64,000 nucleotides of DNA from Pisaster brevispinus (GCA_023634235.1 JAMKCF010000007.1:7734105-7798104), one strand, 5' to 3'. Positions 13,001-26,180 are shown, counted from the stretch's first letter. Notes: a model not told the origin generated them from the letters alone. Translations and numbers: made by a program.

Positions 13001-13580
13001 GTTTATACCGCTGGTGAGGTGGAATTTCTACTAATCAATAACAATACCGAGTCTGCCGCATGACCTAACATTAGCACATTAGCACACGTGATTATAACCA
13101 CTGACGATAACTAGACTTTGAACCTTGTTTAAACATTAGGCTTGTAGACAATTACGTCTTCAATTGATTTTTTTCCAGATACATTTGTAACCCAGCCAAA
13201 TCCACATGCACGGTTCATGTTGACTTACACGCAAATGTACATGTACACAACAGCGAATTCCATTTGTTTCTGGTTGTGAAGCCAAGGACTCTCAGAAAAG
13301 CGACCTTAATCACTGTACTAGCCAAGAACCCAATGGAGAGAAGACAATGAGGGAAGTTTTAGTTTTAGACGTGGGAGGAAAATCCTAGGGAATTACTACA
13401 GGGAAACCCCACGCAATCAGGCCGGGACTGAAAACCCAATCCACATGGTGCCCCCGCTGGCATTTGAACCGGAGTCCAAGGTTGAAGGCAAGACAAGATA
13501 CCACGACGACAACCTGACCGCCCATTCCACCACGTACCTACATTTATTTTATAGTCTGGTTACTGTTGTACACAACAGAG
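10080..13580. other. Non-coding stretch
   Basis: No supportable gene. It contains two tandem units of about 175 bp at roughly 10565-10860 (each with CCTGTTTGGACCGGA followed by a TATG(G)CTC-AGAGA(T/C)ATGAT stretch), related to the repeats at 30.3-31.0 kb. The rest is AT-rich unique sequence. Confidence 0.55.
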
Positions 13581-13587
13581 AAGAGGA

Positions 13588-13698
13588 GACTTCGGCTACA
13601 GCTACGGCTAGATCGCGCGCGTCTGCCTATTCTTCAACACTGGCAGACGCGCTGATCTAGCTGTACCTGTAGCCGAAGTCGCCGTTTCGGACATGGCC
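13588..13698. mobile_element. Harbinger-like foldback MITE, copy 2 (left end truncated)
   Basis: Same palindrome as 4424-4552 but starting at GACTTCGGCTAC; the outer GGCCGTGTCCGAAACGGC of the left arm is missing. The right end GCCGTTTCGGACATGGCC is retained. Confidence 0.8.
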
Positions 13699-14742
13699 TA
13701 GTATAATTTTACACAATGCATATCCTGTGTCTTTTATAATGTACCTACATTTAGTTTGTAGTCTGGTGACATGGGAGTTCATTACTCTTTCGGGACACAA
13801 ACCAAAGGCAATGAAAAGTCTAACGAGTAATTAAACATTTTGTAATTTTCATGTTTGTTGTGTCACTCATGCCTGGTATTTCATCTTTTAGAGGACAAGG
13901 TCAATTTCATTTTGAAATGGGCACCTTGTATGGAAATCCTGAAAGGCTATGGGAAATGTTTAATGTGGGGCACCAAGGCTGACACCAGGGCAACGGTCTC
14001 AATGGCCACCATGTAATTCAAGGTCTGGTCAATTTCAGCGTTTATGGACTTCGGCCGTCTAATTTCGTAAGCGAAAAGGTAGAACATTATAACTTCAGTA
14101 TAAAGCTTCCATCATAAGTGTTTTCAAAAATCTAAGTAATACACATTTTAACAATTATTTTTCACTGGCCTCAATCGAATTTGACAAATATATTAAACAC
14201 ATACCAATGAAATAACAACGTGAATATTCAAAAGTGTATTAAATGATAAAACGACACTTTACTTCTTATGTACTTGGAGCACGCGAACGACGAGATGTGG
14301 GGCGCCGTTTCAATTAATTGTTGAGTGCATTTTAAAATGGTTTATAACAATTAAATGACAATTATAACCGTAGGAAGTATTGTCCAAATGTTGTTATGGT
14401 TTACACACCAGGAAAGTAACGTTTTGTGCTTTTTAAATAGGCCCTATTGTTTGTATACCATGAAAATTGAAGCAGCTTAAAAATATGGTTTATAAACAAT
14501 GAAAATTGAACTTGTATCTTAAAAATATTGTCATGAAAATTTGAGCATCTTAGAAACGTGGTTTATAAACCATCGCAAAACTGTGTGTTCACAATCATTG
14601 TTTAAAGGTCTAAACCATGCAAAAACTGTTTATAAATTGATAAACTTTATGGTTTATAAACCATGAATATTGAAGCATCTTAATGGGAACTTATACCTTT
14701 GGTTTTTGGAATTGTTCGATTGTTTTAGCCTTATATAAATGT

Positions 14743-15912
14743 AGATATATATAAAATTAGTAGGGGAGATGGCCTTAGCTTTCGATCCAATCCGGACCTT
14801 CGTCAGAGGCATAAACAAGAACAAACACAAACATATCCATTTATAGCAAAAAGAGGAGCAAAGGATTAAGGGAGAGTATCCAGAAAAAAGCGGGAAAATA
14901 TAGCCAATCAGAGTTGTAAATTTACTGGCTAAGAACCAATAAGAGTGAAGAAGTGAGAACAAAGGATGGTCAGTGTCAAAGGCTGGATCACTGGACCATA
15001 AAGGTGGTACTGCATTGTAGGTATTACAATGCGGGAAGCATGAAAGGGTAGGATTAGAGGGCAAGCCACATAAGAAAATGCAACTAACAATAGGAGGCAA
15101 GATCAAAGTAATTATAGAATAAAAGAATCAGTGTAAGAAGTTAAAACTAAGCAAGAGGAACCTGCAGAGAGAGCAGGTTATTAATTCCTCTGCAGAGGGA
15201 GTGGGTTATTGACAGGTTGATTTAATCAAAACTTTTTGAGAGAGAGAAAAAAGAAGTGTAGGGAACTTGTAAATGACAATAACTGTATCTATTTTGTATC
15301 AATGAAAACAAGTAAGCGAGAGAAAAAGCGTAAAAATAGACTAGTGGAGAGAACTTGTTGTTTACAGTTATTGTATTTATTTTATATCGAAGAAAAAAAC
15401 AGGCAAAGGTGGAAGGAGTGTGATGGGAATTTATTTAACACCAGTGTTTACGTTGAGTCCAAAGAGTTGGACTGTCTTGAGTTGGTGAATCCAGTGTGAT
15501 TCTCTGAGTTTGCGGTGTGTGTCGTCACCATTGCAAGCCTCAATCACGATGAGTTCAACATCTTTGACGCTGTGATTACGGCTGTTGAAGTGGATGGAGA
15601 CGGGGTACAGTTTCTTGGTCTTTATGGAAGAGACATGGTTTGCAAAGCGAAGACTGAGTTTGGTCTTAGTCTCTCCCACATACTGTAGTCCACATCTTTT
15701 ACAAGATATAACATAGACCACATTGGGTGTGCTACATAGGGAGTCGGTCTTGATATTGTAAGAAGAGCCAGTGCTATGACTCTTCACTTTAAGTGCAGGT
15801 TTGATGTAGAGACAGGTTCTACATTTAGAGCGGGTACACTTGTGACAACCCTGTATCTCTGTTAGTGGTGGTGTTTGGCCTGTACCTGGGGGGAGTTTGG
15901 CCCTGACTAGAT
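14743..15912 (-). mobile_element. Penelope-like retroelement, 5'-truncated
   Basis: Inserted in a TAGATATATATA site that flanks it on both sides. It carries a GIY-YIG endonuclease ORF at 15431-15904 and a 3' region (14760-15420) that includes CTTTCGATCCAATCCGGACC followed by TTCGTCAGAGGC. No reverse-transcriptase domain remains, as expected for a 5'-truncated copy. Confidence 0.72.
15431..15904 (-). pseudogene. GIY-YIG endonuclease fragment of a Penelope-like element
   Basis: C-terminal part of a Penelope-type polyprotein. A Cys-rich linker (GCHKCTRSKCRTCLYI) precedes the GIY-YIG domain: NVVYVISCKRCGLQYVGETK, then LSLRFANH and HFNSRNHSVKDVELIVIE. In these elements the nuclease nicks target DNA for reverse transcription. 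The frame is open to 15964, but residues beyond about 15904 belong to the host repeat. The upstream RT is absent, so it is not functional alone. Confidence 0.78.
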
Positions 15913-16565
15913 ATAATGTAGATATATATATATATACAATAAAACTAGTCTGTGAAAATATCATTTCAAAAGGTGGTAGCGTTGTTTAGATATCGCCGAA
16001 AAACCGGAGCGGTTATGTCCACGCAGGAAGAATAATCCGTAATTTGAATACACAATCTGATACTCAGATTCAATTTTAGGGGGATAACAACTGGTATCTT
16101 TTTCCATAAAACCATATGACTTCGAAGGGAAATGATTCTTAAAATGCTTTTTTTTACCGAATAAAATTGATTTTCATGCTTGATAAACCACAATTTACAA
16201 ACCATGTGATGGATGTGACTAAATTGTCATGGTTAATAAACAGTTTGGGTTTTTTTTATGATGATTCAATTTTCATGTTTTATAAAACGGTTTTCTACCA
16301 TATGAGTTACTTGTAAATCTGTGAACATTTAAAATTTCAGTTAACCATTGTTGTGCATATACCCCTTCTCCAGCGGGACCTGTTTGGTTGAAATGCCCCT
16401 GCAGTACGTTGTTAGCATATGCAGACAAGTTATTCTCCATAGGTGTAAACGGTTTTGTTTTTCAGATTTTCCCAACCTCCCTCTTTGTATGGTTTTATTT
16501 AATACCTGAGAACTATCACCAACATCGTCTATGTAATAAAAGCAATGGATACATAAATACTCATA

Positions 16566-17225
16566 TCGAAGGGTGACTCTACTGTACTCACATGCGAAAT
16601 ATGAAGTTGCAACTGCGTGTGTAGGCTAATAATGAACACCGAATTAGGAGCTAAAATGAACACATCTAGCGGCGGTTCTTTATTCCATGTAGTTTCTGGT
16701 TGAAGACGGTGCTATTTGAAGAGAGATAAATCATATGACTATCGCTACATCAACAGACTCCGCTAACTGCAGTCTACGTGATTGGAGCACAGTGTATGTT
16801 GGGTAATAGTCAGAGCCGTTTAACCGGAACTACTTGATATCGACTTGTAATGTGACCTCGAAACACTACGCTGCAATGGGCGTAAACCTAATTATTCTTT
16901 GTTTAGAATTTGCTGTAATGTTATTTGCTTGTTGTTTTTTTGTATTGGTTTTTTATGTTGTTGTGGCTATTGTTATGGGTTTTTAACATTGGGGTATCAA
17001 CACAAATATAATAGCCTAATAATAACTTGTATTATAATTAGTTTTTTGTGCGTAGGTGCACCACACGAAATAAATTTATTTTGGGCCTCTTCCAAACCTC
17101 GACTTGGGCTCCGTCATCAATTTTGGAGCAGTGTACATTTTGTATGGTGTTTCCTACATCAGACAGACCCGGAACCGTAGAATAAGCCGAGGTTTGGAAA
17201 AGGCCCTTTGTAGACGTTCGTTTAT
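16566..17225 (+). repeat. Long inverted repeat, left arm
   Basis: About 650 bp starting TCGAAGGGTGACTCTACTG. Its reverse complement, diverged, lies at about 25560-26180. It includes an inner palindrome at about 17087-17213 (GGGCCTCTTCCAAACCTCG ... CGAGGTTTGGAAAAGGCCC). Confidence 0.75.
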
Positions 17226-17307
17226 TTCTTTATACTTTCTTGGTGAACACATCAATTACTCATCATTTCGCTGTGCCGCATGTGAGTCGTTTAGCAGATG
17301 CCATTTG

Positions 17308-17539
17308 TGGGTGTAATATAAATAGTGGAGGGGGGAACCAACAACAACAGCAGCAGCAGCGGCAACAACAACAACAACAACAAACAAACAACAAGCATCA
17401 TGAGTAGGCCAAATTGCTTTCAGTGGGTGTAATATAAATAGTGGAGGGGGGAACCAACAACAACAGCAGCAGCAGCGGCAACAACAACAACAACAACAAC
17501 AAACAACAAGCATCGTGAGTAGGCCAAATTGCTTTCAGT
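17308..17539 (+). repeat. Two tandem 116-bp units
   Basis: Units start at 17308 and 17424 with GTGGGTGTAATATAAATAGT and contain CAGCAG/CAACAA runs. The second differs mainly in the number of CAA repeats. Translations of this tract are not credible proteins. Confidence 0.9.
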
Positions 17540-17544
17540 GATAT

Positions 17545-19805
17545 ATGCAAAATAATGCCTTGAGGTTGTTGATTTTCACTCTAGAATATTTCGGGCATCA
17601 TTTAGTCCTCGGAAAATTGCCTCATTTTTCTCACAAGCTTATTGCCCTTTTCCAAGACGGAGTCTGACATGTTTACCCAATCAAGAGTGTGCTCGTTTGG
17701 GATGAACAAAGCAATTTCGTTATATAAAAACACGCTGAATGCGCTTCACTGCAAAAGCTGGAGTGTTTAAATTGACATCCTGGGTGTTGTCACATATAGA
17801 AACCAAAAATAATTTTACATCAAGAAAATGGGGTGTTAGAATAACACTTATTTCATCCAAAATAATTCAATTGGTGTTTTAACACCAATGATGTCAATTT
17901 TGATTCTCTCTTCGGTAGCTATAATTATGTGACAATGGTGTCAGTTTTAAAACCTCAGTTTTGGCAGCGTACATGCAGTAACCAATTCTAACATAATATG
18001 TAAGAATATGGTTACTGCATGAATTATTTTTGTTTAGCCAACCTGCTTAGAAAATTGAAACGAAAACAATAAGTTAAGTTGTAATCAAGTATAGGATTGA
18101 TTGAATTTGAAGAGTTTAGTAGACTTCAACATCGGAGTGTTTTGAATATTTAGTTAACATATTACCCCTGCATGATACAGTGAGGAACTTTTCGGCTACA
18201 ACCGCGGACTGCAATGACAACGTTGACGTTCAGGCCATTGCCTTCCTGTGGCGTATCAGCCCATTTCCTTCCTCCGTGATCAGCCATAGAGTAGGTCGAT
18301 GCCTATGTTGTTGAAAATATGATTTAGCTCTGTGGCACCTAGCCTGAACATCTGACGTCACACTTCGAGGTTCGTGAATAATGCCACATACCAGGCGGGA
18401 CCCGGCGGGACCTGCCAGATGTACCTTTTGACCTTGTATCTCATTCACACGTACACCATTACATTTGGTTACATACAATCATTATGCACAAAGCAGCAGA
18501 CCAATCATAACACAGAAATTGAAAGCTTCCGTCATGGCATTGGGCCTGTAAGACCAGCAGTGCATGTATTTATCCTTGCGGATAAAGACAGGGGACCAGT
18601 CTATAAACGCACCGACATTAATTGGTTCACCACACTAAATAGAAAGAAACCTCATTAATAAAATGTAGCTGCTGCATTTTCTGTAAACCAAATATTTGAA
18701 GGTCATGGCTTTTATAGATTGATGAAAAAGGGTTCGATGTTGTGTCCTATAGGGTTGTTGACATTCAACCAGGAGCATTTGGGGTACACTAGCAATGGCC
18801 TACATTGAAATGTGCTTATCTGGAGGGGTTGAGGAATGTTGAGACAGTGGTGCCCTTATTAATTAGTGATTTGCTGAGACAACTGCAGTCACCCCCCCCC
18901 CCAGATGGCTTTAGTGTGATGCACCCACCATGTAGGTAGGAATAATCCTACGTCCATGCACCCACACAGCCCAAGTTGGGTGCCCTCTTGCGGTTTACCC
19001 TCCCTCCCAGTGGCATGAATTCTCTCAGAATAGTAAGATGACCATGCAGTGTTCAATCGTATAAAGTATGAAGCAGAAAGTTGTGACAGAAGGGTTTCAG
19101 AAAGATATCAGATTTGACTGGATAGTACCGTATCATGAGAATTGTTTGTGCTGCCAGTTGTTCGAATCGTTGTGGCTCAGCTCCACCAACGTTGGCACCC
19201 CGAGTTTTGTCCCCAGTTCACTTGAGATGATGTCACTCCAATCAGAAGTGCTTGACAGAAAGAAAAAAATCGTCTTCTTCATCAACACTGATATTCCCAC
19301 GAACCGCTGCTTTCCGGCATTTTGATCGGCTAAATTTTCGTTCAGAGATGCTTTTTGCATACTAATAACACACGTTTTATAAATCCAAAGTGCGGTTTTG
19401 ATTCCTATGCGCTTAAGGGCTTTTCCTAAAACTCGGCGATTTTTGGCCAGCGTAACACTGATCCAAATGTTTTTGTTTTTTAAATTAGGACATATAATTG
19501 AGTTCGACTTATTTATATGTAATCATTACGCACTCACTTACCTTTCCACAACAAAATAAAGCATATGTTAATTTCGTTCAAGTTGATCTCAAACACCAGT
19601 TTGAACGAAAACGGCAAAAAAGTGATCTTTGCTGAAATTCATTTAAACTGTTTTCAATAAATAAAGAAACTGAGTTCACATGAGGAGATAATAGATTTTA
19701 GTTGTACAAAAAATGCAACCATTTTAAATGACCTTCTATGGTGCTTTTCTGCAAGATTCGCAAAAGCCCCTTACTTCACCACCCACGTTACGTCATTGTG
19801 GGAGC
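17545..19805. other. Non-coding stretch
   Basis: No gene or clear repeat family recognised. Short ORFs here have no family features. Confidence 0.5.
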
Positions 19806-19810
19806 TCTGT

Positions 19811-20048
19811 TGGTATAGATAGTTCCCAATAGACGCCATCTTTACGGGCAAATTGCATTTTGGCTTGCAGGCGCGTCAAGCGCTCAAATTATTAACGCAG
19901 CCGCGCTGTTTACTAAACCAATCCTGCAATGAGTTTTGTGAAATGTGCGCGTGCTGCACGCCGTTCTCACGCAAAACGCATGACTGTGTGTTCCAAATTG
20001 CCCGTAAAGATGGCCGATTTACGTCATATTGCAACCTATCTATAGCCG
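19811..20048. mobile_element. Small inverted-repeat element
   Basis: Left GCCATCTTTACGGGCAA (near 19837) faces its reverse complement TTGCCCGTAAAGATGGC (near 19998). The outer flanks GGTATAGATAG and CTATCTATAGCC also pair. Likely a MITE. Confidence 0.6.
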
Positions 20049-20060
20049 CTTTGTTGCAGC

Positions 20061-20084
20061 ATGGAGGTAGAATTCTACCTCCAT
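20061..20084. repeat. 24-bp perfect palindrome
   Basis: ATGGAGGTAGAA followed by its exact reverse complement TTCTACCTCCAT, centred on an EcoRI site. Flanks GTTGCAGC and GTTGCTG extend the pairing imperfectly. Confidence 0.9.
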
Positions 20085-20955
20085 TGTTGCTGTAAGGAGG
20101 TATACATAACAAAGCTCTATGAACAAAGCAACATCCCACAAATAATGTCAATTTTATTGTCATTATTTTTGGCGCACGCTGTCAACGGCAGAAGTGTAGC
20201 CCATAGTTGTTCAAACCTTGCGGTTGGGGCCTAATTTTTTTATCGGTAATTATCCGAAAAATCCAGAAGTGTCAAGCTATCAAAATTACAATAAATTACA
20301 ATTAAATTAAAAATAAACAAGCACATTATAAACAAGTTTAAATAGCATTCCCGTAAACATGTTGTGTGTAGTGATCATCTCGTGGCGTCGGTAGTGCCAT
20401 GTGAAGACAAAGGTCTAAATTGTTTTTCAGCTTTTTGCCTACTTAATTACTGTTTTAATTTTTACACACCCCCACACCCTTTTGGTTTAATAGGCCTTTA
20501 CGTACACTTTTTTTTAAATTTGTGATATAGTCCTACGGCACAAAAGCTAATGTGCACTCTAAAAACTTCTGGTGGGGTCAGAGTGACCTAGATCCGGGTC
20601 CCTTGAGGCCAAGACACATTTTTGTGTCAAAATGACCAAGAAATGGTTCAAATTTACGCACATCCGGGTTTCCATTTTTAAAGTGCGTTTTTAGTGACCT
20701 ATTCCCATTTTAATCCACTTTCAAAATCTTGTAGCTGATATATCAAACATAGCATACAAGTGCATACAGGTGCAAACAGGAAACGTTTGGTTCTTTGCAT
20801 CTGCATCTGCATCTGTTCAATACTGTGCGATCTCACGAGGACATCCCGCACACGTTGAAACTGTTGGTTGTGGGTGGCTTTCACACGTTCGTCGCTTTCA
20901 CGGTAGACATCGCTAGTCTTTTGGATGACATAAAGGCCCTGAAATAAATGGTCCT

Positions 20956-21528
20956 GTTCCGCCCCAACTTGATGATTGTCCCAACTATAGTTGGGACTGG
21001 TCCCAACTTGAGTGTTAAAGTTGGGGCGTCCCAACTATAGTTGGGATCGCAGTGCACACAAAGCACCCCACGAATAAACTAAAAACATAATAATAGTAAG
21101 TATCAAAGTATGAAGTTTTTAAGACCACTTTCCCTTGAGAATATTTGAGATTAATTAGAATTTTGTTTTTCCGAGAGAAGGGATACTAAAATGCTGAGAC
21201 CCTTCCTTCCTCCATGCTGAGACTGAGAAAGCGTCACCCGGCAGCACTGTCCGCTTTTAGAACCCTCTAAAAACACTATTTACACTGAGTTAGCGGTCCA
21301 TTGTGAGCGATATACTATAATTCCAAACCAGTTTTGACATGAGTTTGTACAGAGACGCGACCCGGGTTTGAAATAAAGAATCTTGTTTATTAACGCCGAT
21401 CGCATCCATGACTCACGATCGATCACGGTGTCCTGTTGAAGTCTATAGTGGGGACGTCCCAACTTTAACACTCAAGTTGGGACCAGTCCCAACTATAGTT
21501 GGGACAATTGTCAAGTTGGGACGGAACA
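20956..21528. mobile_element. MITE with about 85-bp inverted repeats (CCCAACTATAGTTGGGA)
   Basis: The ends share GTTCCGCCCCAACTTGATGA/GTTCCGTCCCAACTTGACAA, then a nearly identical CCCAACTATAGTTGGGACTGG segment and AACTTGAGTGTTAAAGTTGGG. GTCCT lies just outside both ends and may be the target duplication. Confidence 0.75.
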
Positions 21529-21534
21529 GTCCTA

Positions 21535-23250
21535 TTTGCTGAGATCAATGTTCGGACGTTTGGGAAATTACACCGGTGTAGGGGTGTTTTTATTTGGAGG
21601 GGGAATAACTCGACGGGCCCAGGAACTAACTCCTCATATTAAATTGAGCAGCGGGTAAAAGAGTCAATGGAAAATTTTTACTATACAGTAAAAAGCTGTG
21701 ATTCTTCTTGGTTTGTTTTTTTTTTTTTTTTTATAACTAGCATGTTGCACTGTATTCTATGGGAGTTTGTTTAGTAGGGTGCACCCTGGGGCCGTAGTCA
21801 CAAGCCGTAGTCTCGCGGGGAGCAGCAGTCTCGCGAGAGTATAGTTGCAAGAGAGCGACAAAGATATAACGACTTGTCCACAAGTCTACTTCCAATGCGA
21901 ACACAGAAGTATGTGCCACTAATCCCGCAAGCTGATAAAGGTGCACCATTGCAATTCATTATGTTAATTTTGTTCTTCTCGCAGTACAAATGTGAAAAAT
22001 GTACTATAGGCATGCAGACCATACGTTTGATAAAGCAACTAGGGTATTCACATCTTGTTGTCTTTCGTCCATATTCCACAATGTTGACTTTTCTCGAAAG
22101 GTTGTTATCAACGATGCCGTCTTTAAGGCTCCATTTTAAGGTACCCTTGTTTATTCAACGTTTTAAAGTGCACAGAGTTCATGTTCACATTTTGATGACA
22201 ACTGTTGTTTGAAAGTTGAGATAATTTCATCAGGGGGAGTTGGTTTTGCTTGTAGAGTCATGGAGGAAGGGATTTAGAATAGCGGTGTCAAAGAAAGGGA
22301 CTACGAGTTTAGTAAAACATTTCTCCTTGTTCTTTTGGTTCCTTTTTCTCACTAAACAAAAATCAGTCCATGTATTGATTCGCTACCATACCCTCCAGAA
22401 ACACATGGCAGAAGTTGGATGCACTGGGGTAGTGAGAACTGCATTTGGGGCAAGACCTAACATTACATGCCGATGCTCTCATTAGTGTGCTTATTGCTAG
22501 CCTCTAATTTCCACTTTTAGATCATTGTTCATTTATTTTATTTATTCGTTTGACCTAGACATGATCAATGAATTAGTGCAGAATCTGTAAGATCGACTAA
22601 TTAAGCATCGATAAATCGATGTTATCAATAAACTGCTGGTGAATTGGGTTATATTGAAGTAACGAGAGCATTCATGTAAATTTGGTAGGCCCCTTATGTT
22701 TGTATATTTTTATATCAGATGATATTTTGCAACGGTGTGTTGTGTGTTGATTATGTGTTGCATGCACATTTAGTTTTGTCGTTAAAATCCACATCTGGTT
22801 TAATATGCCCTGCATAAAGTGTAAACCTAATGCTGTAGGGTTTCATGTATTTCATCTTGACAAAAGACCCACGAAAAAAATCTATCCGGCATTGATTTCA
22901 ACCTCTCTCCCACTGGCGGCGTGCTGTATCGTCCCCTCTCGTCGTTAACCTAGACGCCTTCCGTCGGCGATGGTTTGCAAATAATCGCACATTGCGATTG
23001 GGGTGCACCACTCTAAATAAATTTCCCAACTCATGTTCAGTATTTAAAAATACTCAGGAAATACTTTAAAGTATCTCAGCGTCTTGAAAAACCAAATTTT
23101 TCAAAATTACTCTCGAAAACTAAACTTCAGATTTCTTTTCGTTTTTGGCAGTTCAACCGTTGGAACTTCTGGTAATTACCCCTGAGAGAAACGCCCTAAA
23201 ATATGCTTTTTCACAAACCGACTTGCTGCCAGTTTAGTAGAGTTTAGTAC
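21535..23250. other. Non-coding stretch
   Basis: No supportable gene or named repeat. It includes a T-run near 21719-21733. Confidence 0.5.
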
Positions 23251-23252
23251 CT

Positions 23253-23325
23253 GGCAAGGTAGCTCAGTTAGTAGAGCACTGGTACTTAAACAAGGAGGCC
23301 TCAGCTTCAAATCCTGCTCTAGTCG
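23253..23325 (+). repeat. tRNA-derived SINE head
   Basis: A-box-like TAGCTCAGTTAGTAGAGCA and B-box-like GCTTCAAATCC in tRNA spacing, but the acceptor stem does not pair properly. A decayed SINE rather than a tRNA gene. A similar fragment lies near 37390-37425. Confidence 0.65.
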
Positions 23326-25559
23326 ATTTTTGTTAGTTATACCCTTTTTAACGCAATATCAGGCCTAGTTAAACCTTGTGTATGTAGTGAGATCGATTTT
23401 CGTTGAATGCGAATTGGTAACTCCGTTTATCGTAGTTTTCCGAAGTTGATGCGAACAGTTTATGATTGGGCGGCCTTTTGTTGTTAAAATTTACTGAATT
23501 TAAGATTGGAACGGATTGCCAATTAATAGTTGAGTTGATTGTTGTTTAGGAAAACCATGAAACTGAAAGATATGGTTTGTGTTATTTACAAGAAACCTTT
23601 TGGCAGTCCAAACGGTGTGTTTCATATCAATGGGGGGGGGTGGAGCGAATGTTTGCGCACTGCGCCATGGGTTTCTTGTTGCGAAAGCAGATCTGTGCCC
23701 AATGTCAAAAATCTGCCTATAAATCCTGCAGTGAGAGGGCCGTTGTCTGCACAGGCTGACACTATTTTAACAATAGGTTGTCTCAACCACATCGTGCACA
23801 CACTGGTCTGCGCATTATGCCATAGATATCCTAAACTGGACCAAGCCACACGTTCTATACGGGGTGCCATCAACAGGGGTCTGAGTGATTTGGTTAGAAG
23901 TGGGCAGGGAAAAAAAACTCCGCCATCAACTTTTGTGTAGAAAACTGGTATCAAGTCAATTCTGCTTACCAGAATTAGGTTACCAGCCCAAATATCACTG
24001 TCACATGTACCGTCTGTTGAAAGGCTTCCTGCTTAACTCACCTGAAAATAATGCATGTGTGCCACACATCGGTATGTGTGTAAACCCCAAATAAAACATA
24101 GTCTTTACTCCCTATGCAAATTGACATCTATGACAACTTTGGATAAAGCTATGTTGAATGAATGACCGAATAATTCATGATCAGGAGAGATGTTTCTAAA
24201 CCGCAAGAGGGCGCTAAACCTGGGCTAAATTGGCGCGCCACACTAAATAGGTTCCCCATAGCAACCAATGCTGGTTGTATTTAAAAGACTCTCAGCCTCT
24301 TGAAAACTAACCAAAATCCATTTTCGTTTCAATTTTCAGTAGGTTACCGTCTAGCTTTTGAGCTAAGCTCATCCAAATTAAAAACATGCCAGACTCCATC
24401 TTGGAAAAATTACCCCACGCCTTTTATTTGAAATGGGGTCATTTTTTTGAGGGGCTGTATCCCCAAATGCTCCAGGTTGAAAGTTGACACCCCCAGGCCT
24501 GGGGACACAATTTGGGACAAAATTTCAACAATCCATAGAAGCCATGTCCTTCAAATCTTTGATTTACACTTATACAGACCAATGAGTTGAGGGCTAACAT
24601 TTGTAATGGTAATACCATAAGAGTGGGGACAGTAGAACAAAGGAATACAAAAGGGACAATGCTGTCCTCACAGTGGAATCCTTTGTATTTTTGTGTCCTC
24701 ACATTTTTTCGTGCACTTAGTCTATGGAGAGTGTTAAGTTAGAGGGACGAAGGAAAGCCCTCACATAGATAGCAATAAATTGTATATAGAGATCAGTGTA
24801 TGGAACCCCCATTACGAATGCACCACGCTTAACAGACAGACATGCGCGGAGCCGCTTCGATACATGTATACTGTCAGTGGTTCCATAGAGCTATTGTACT
24901 CTATGGCGGTTGCGAACGCATGCAGGCCATGGCCGTAACGTCAACGGTGTCGTTGCAGTCAGCGGTCACAGCCCAGGCCGAATACATGTAGTCGCTTTGT
25001 TTTAATGCAGCATACGATCACTGTATCATGCCGGGATATTATGTTAAATATTCAAAAACACTCCAAGATATGTTGAAGTCTCCCAAATTCCTCAAATTCA
25101 ATCAGTTACTGATGACAGCTAAGCTTGTTGCTTTTTTCTGTTCAAATTGGTTGGCCTAATGGTGATTAAACAGCTCTTCGTAGGTATTTTACAATAACGT
25201 GGTATATCAATGCGCTTTACACTAACATTTCTGAGCTATGTTAATCCAAAATGAACCATGATTGGGTATTACAGGTCAGACTCCATCCTGGGAAAGGCGG
25301 TCATATGCTTGTGAGAAAAGTAGGGCCATTCTCAAGAACCAGTGATGCCTAAAATGCTCCAAACTGAAAGTCATGCAACAACCTCAAGGCACTATATCAG
25401 ACAATTGTTCAAAAACACTAAAAGCAAATAATCGTGGTGTTTTGGGTTGTTGTTTTTGGGGTGGAACCACTTTTTATTGTGCACCTACAGACGGCGTTTG
25501 GTAATGACTCACAGTGCACGGCGAACTGATGATGTGGAATCGATGTGTAAAATGTCAAC

Positions 25560-26180
25560 AAATATATCAATCCATAAGTCAAAGGGCCTTTTCCAAACAT
25601 CGGCTTACTCTCCGGCTCCGGCTCTGTTTGATGTTGGAAACACTGTGCAAAGTGTTCACTGCTCTAAAAATGGTGGAGCCCAAGCCGATGTTTGAAGAGG
25701 CCCAAAATAAATTGATATCGTGTGGTGCACCTATGAAGGAAAACAAATTATTATTATTAGTTACAAATAACACAAAATAACTGAACAAAAAATTCTGAAC
25801 CAAAATGCTGTTTATTATTTTCAAAAATTCGTAGGTAATAATATTATAACGCCCACGCCACCGTAGCGTTTCGCACACAGGGCCGGGTGACATTATCAAG
25901 TAGTTCCGGTTAAACTGCTCTGTAAATTACCCAACATTACTGTGCTCTGATCACGTAGATCGCAATTAGACCGGAGGCTGTAAATGCAGTGAAAGTCGTA
26001 GTGATTATGGTTGATTTATCTTCAAAATTCAAATAGTACCGTCTTCAATCAGAAACTACATGGAATAAAGAACCGCCGATAATGTGTGTTTATGTCAACT
26101 CCTAATTCGGTGTTCATTAGCCACACAAGCAGTCGCAACTTCCAATGCACGTGAGTACAGATAGAGTCACCCCCTTCGAT
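25560..26180 (-). repeat. Long inverted repeat, right arm
   Basis: Reverse complement of 16566-17225, ending GAGTCACCCCCTTCGA. The arms enclose about 8.3 kb with no recognisable transposase. Nearby 26200-26300 is an inverse copy of the 32060-32455 repeat. Confidence 0.75.

Larger units (their letters stand above)
14301..16290. mobile_element. Foldback element with TGGTTTATAAACCA units (copy 1, interrupted)
   Basis: Left end TGGGGCGCCGTTTCAATTAATTG matches the end of the element at 27298-29112, followed by several ATGGTTTATAAACCATGAAAATTGAAGC units. Shared internal text (CTTTGGTTTTTGGAA ... CCACGCAGGAAGAA) begins near 14695 and resumes near 15915 after a Penelope-like insertion. A matching right terminus was not found, so the right limit is approximate. 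Confidence 0.6.

Noticed and set aside
14654..15106. 150-residue minus-strand ORF
   Set aside because: Falls in the 3' region of the Penelope-like element and adjacent TA repeats; no domain.
17256..17513. Cys/Val-rich ORF
   Set aside because: Translation of CAG/CAA tandem repeats.
23539..23940. 133-residue ORF as a gene
   Set aside because: No family pattern; part of it is duplicated near 26.5 kb as non-coding repeat text.
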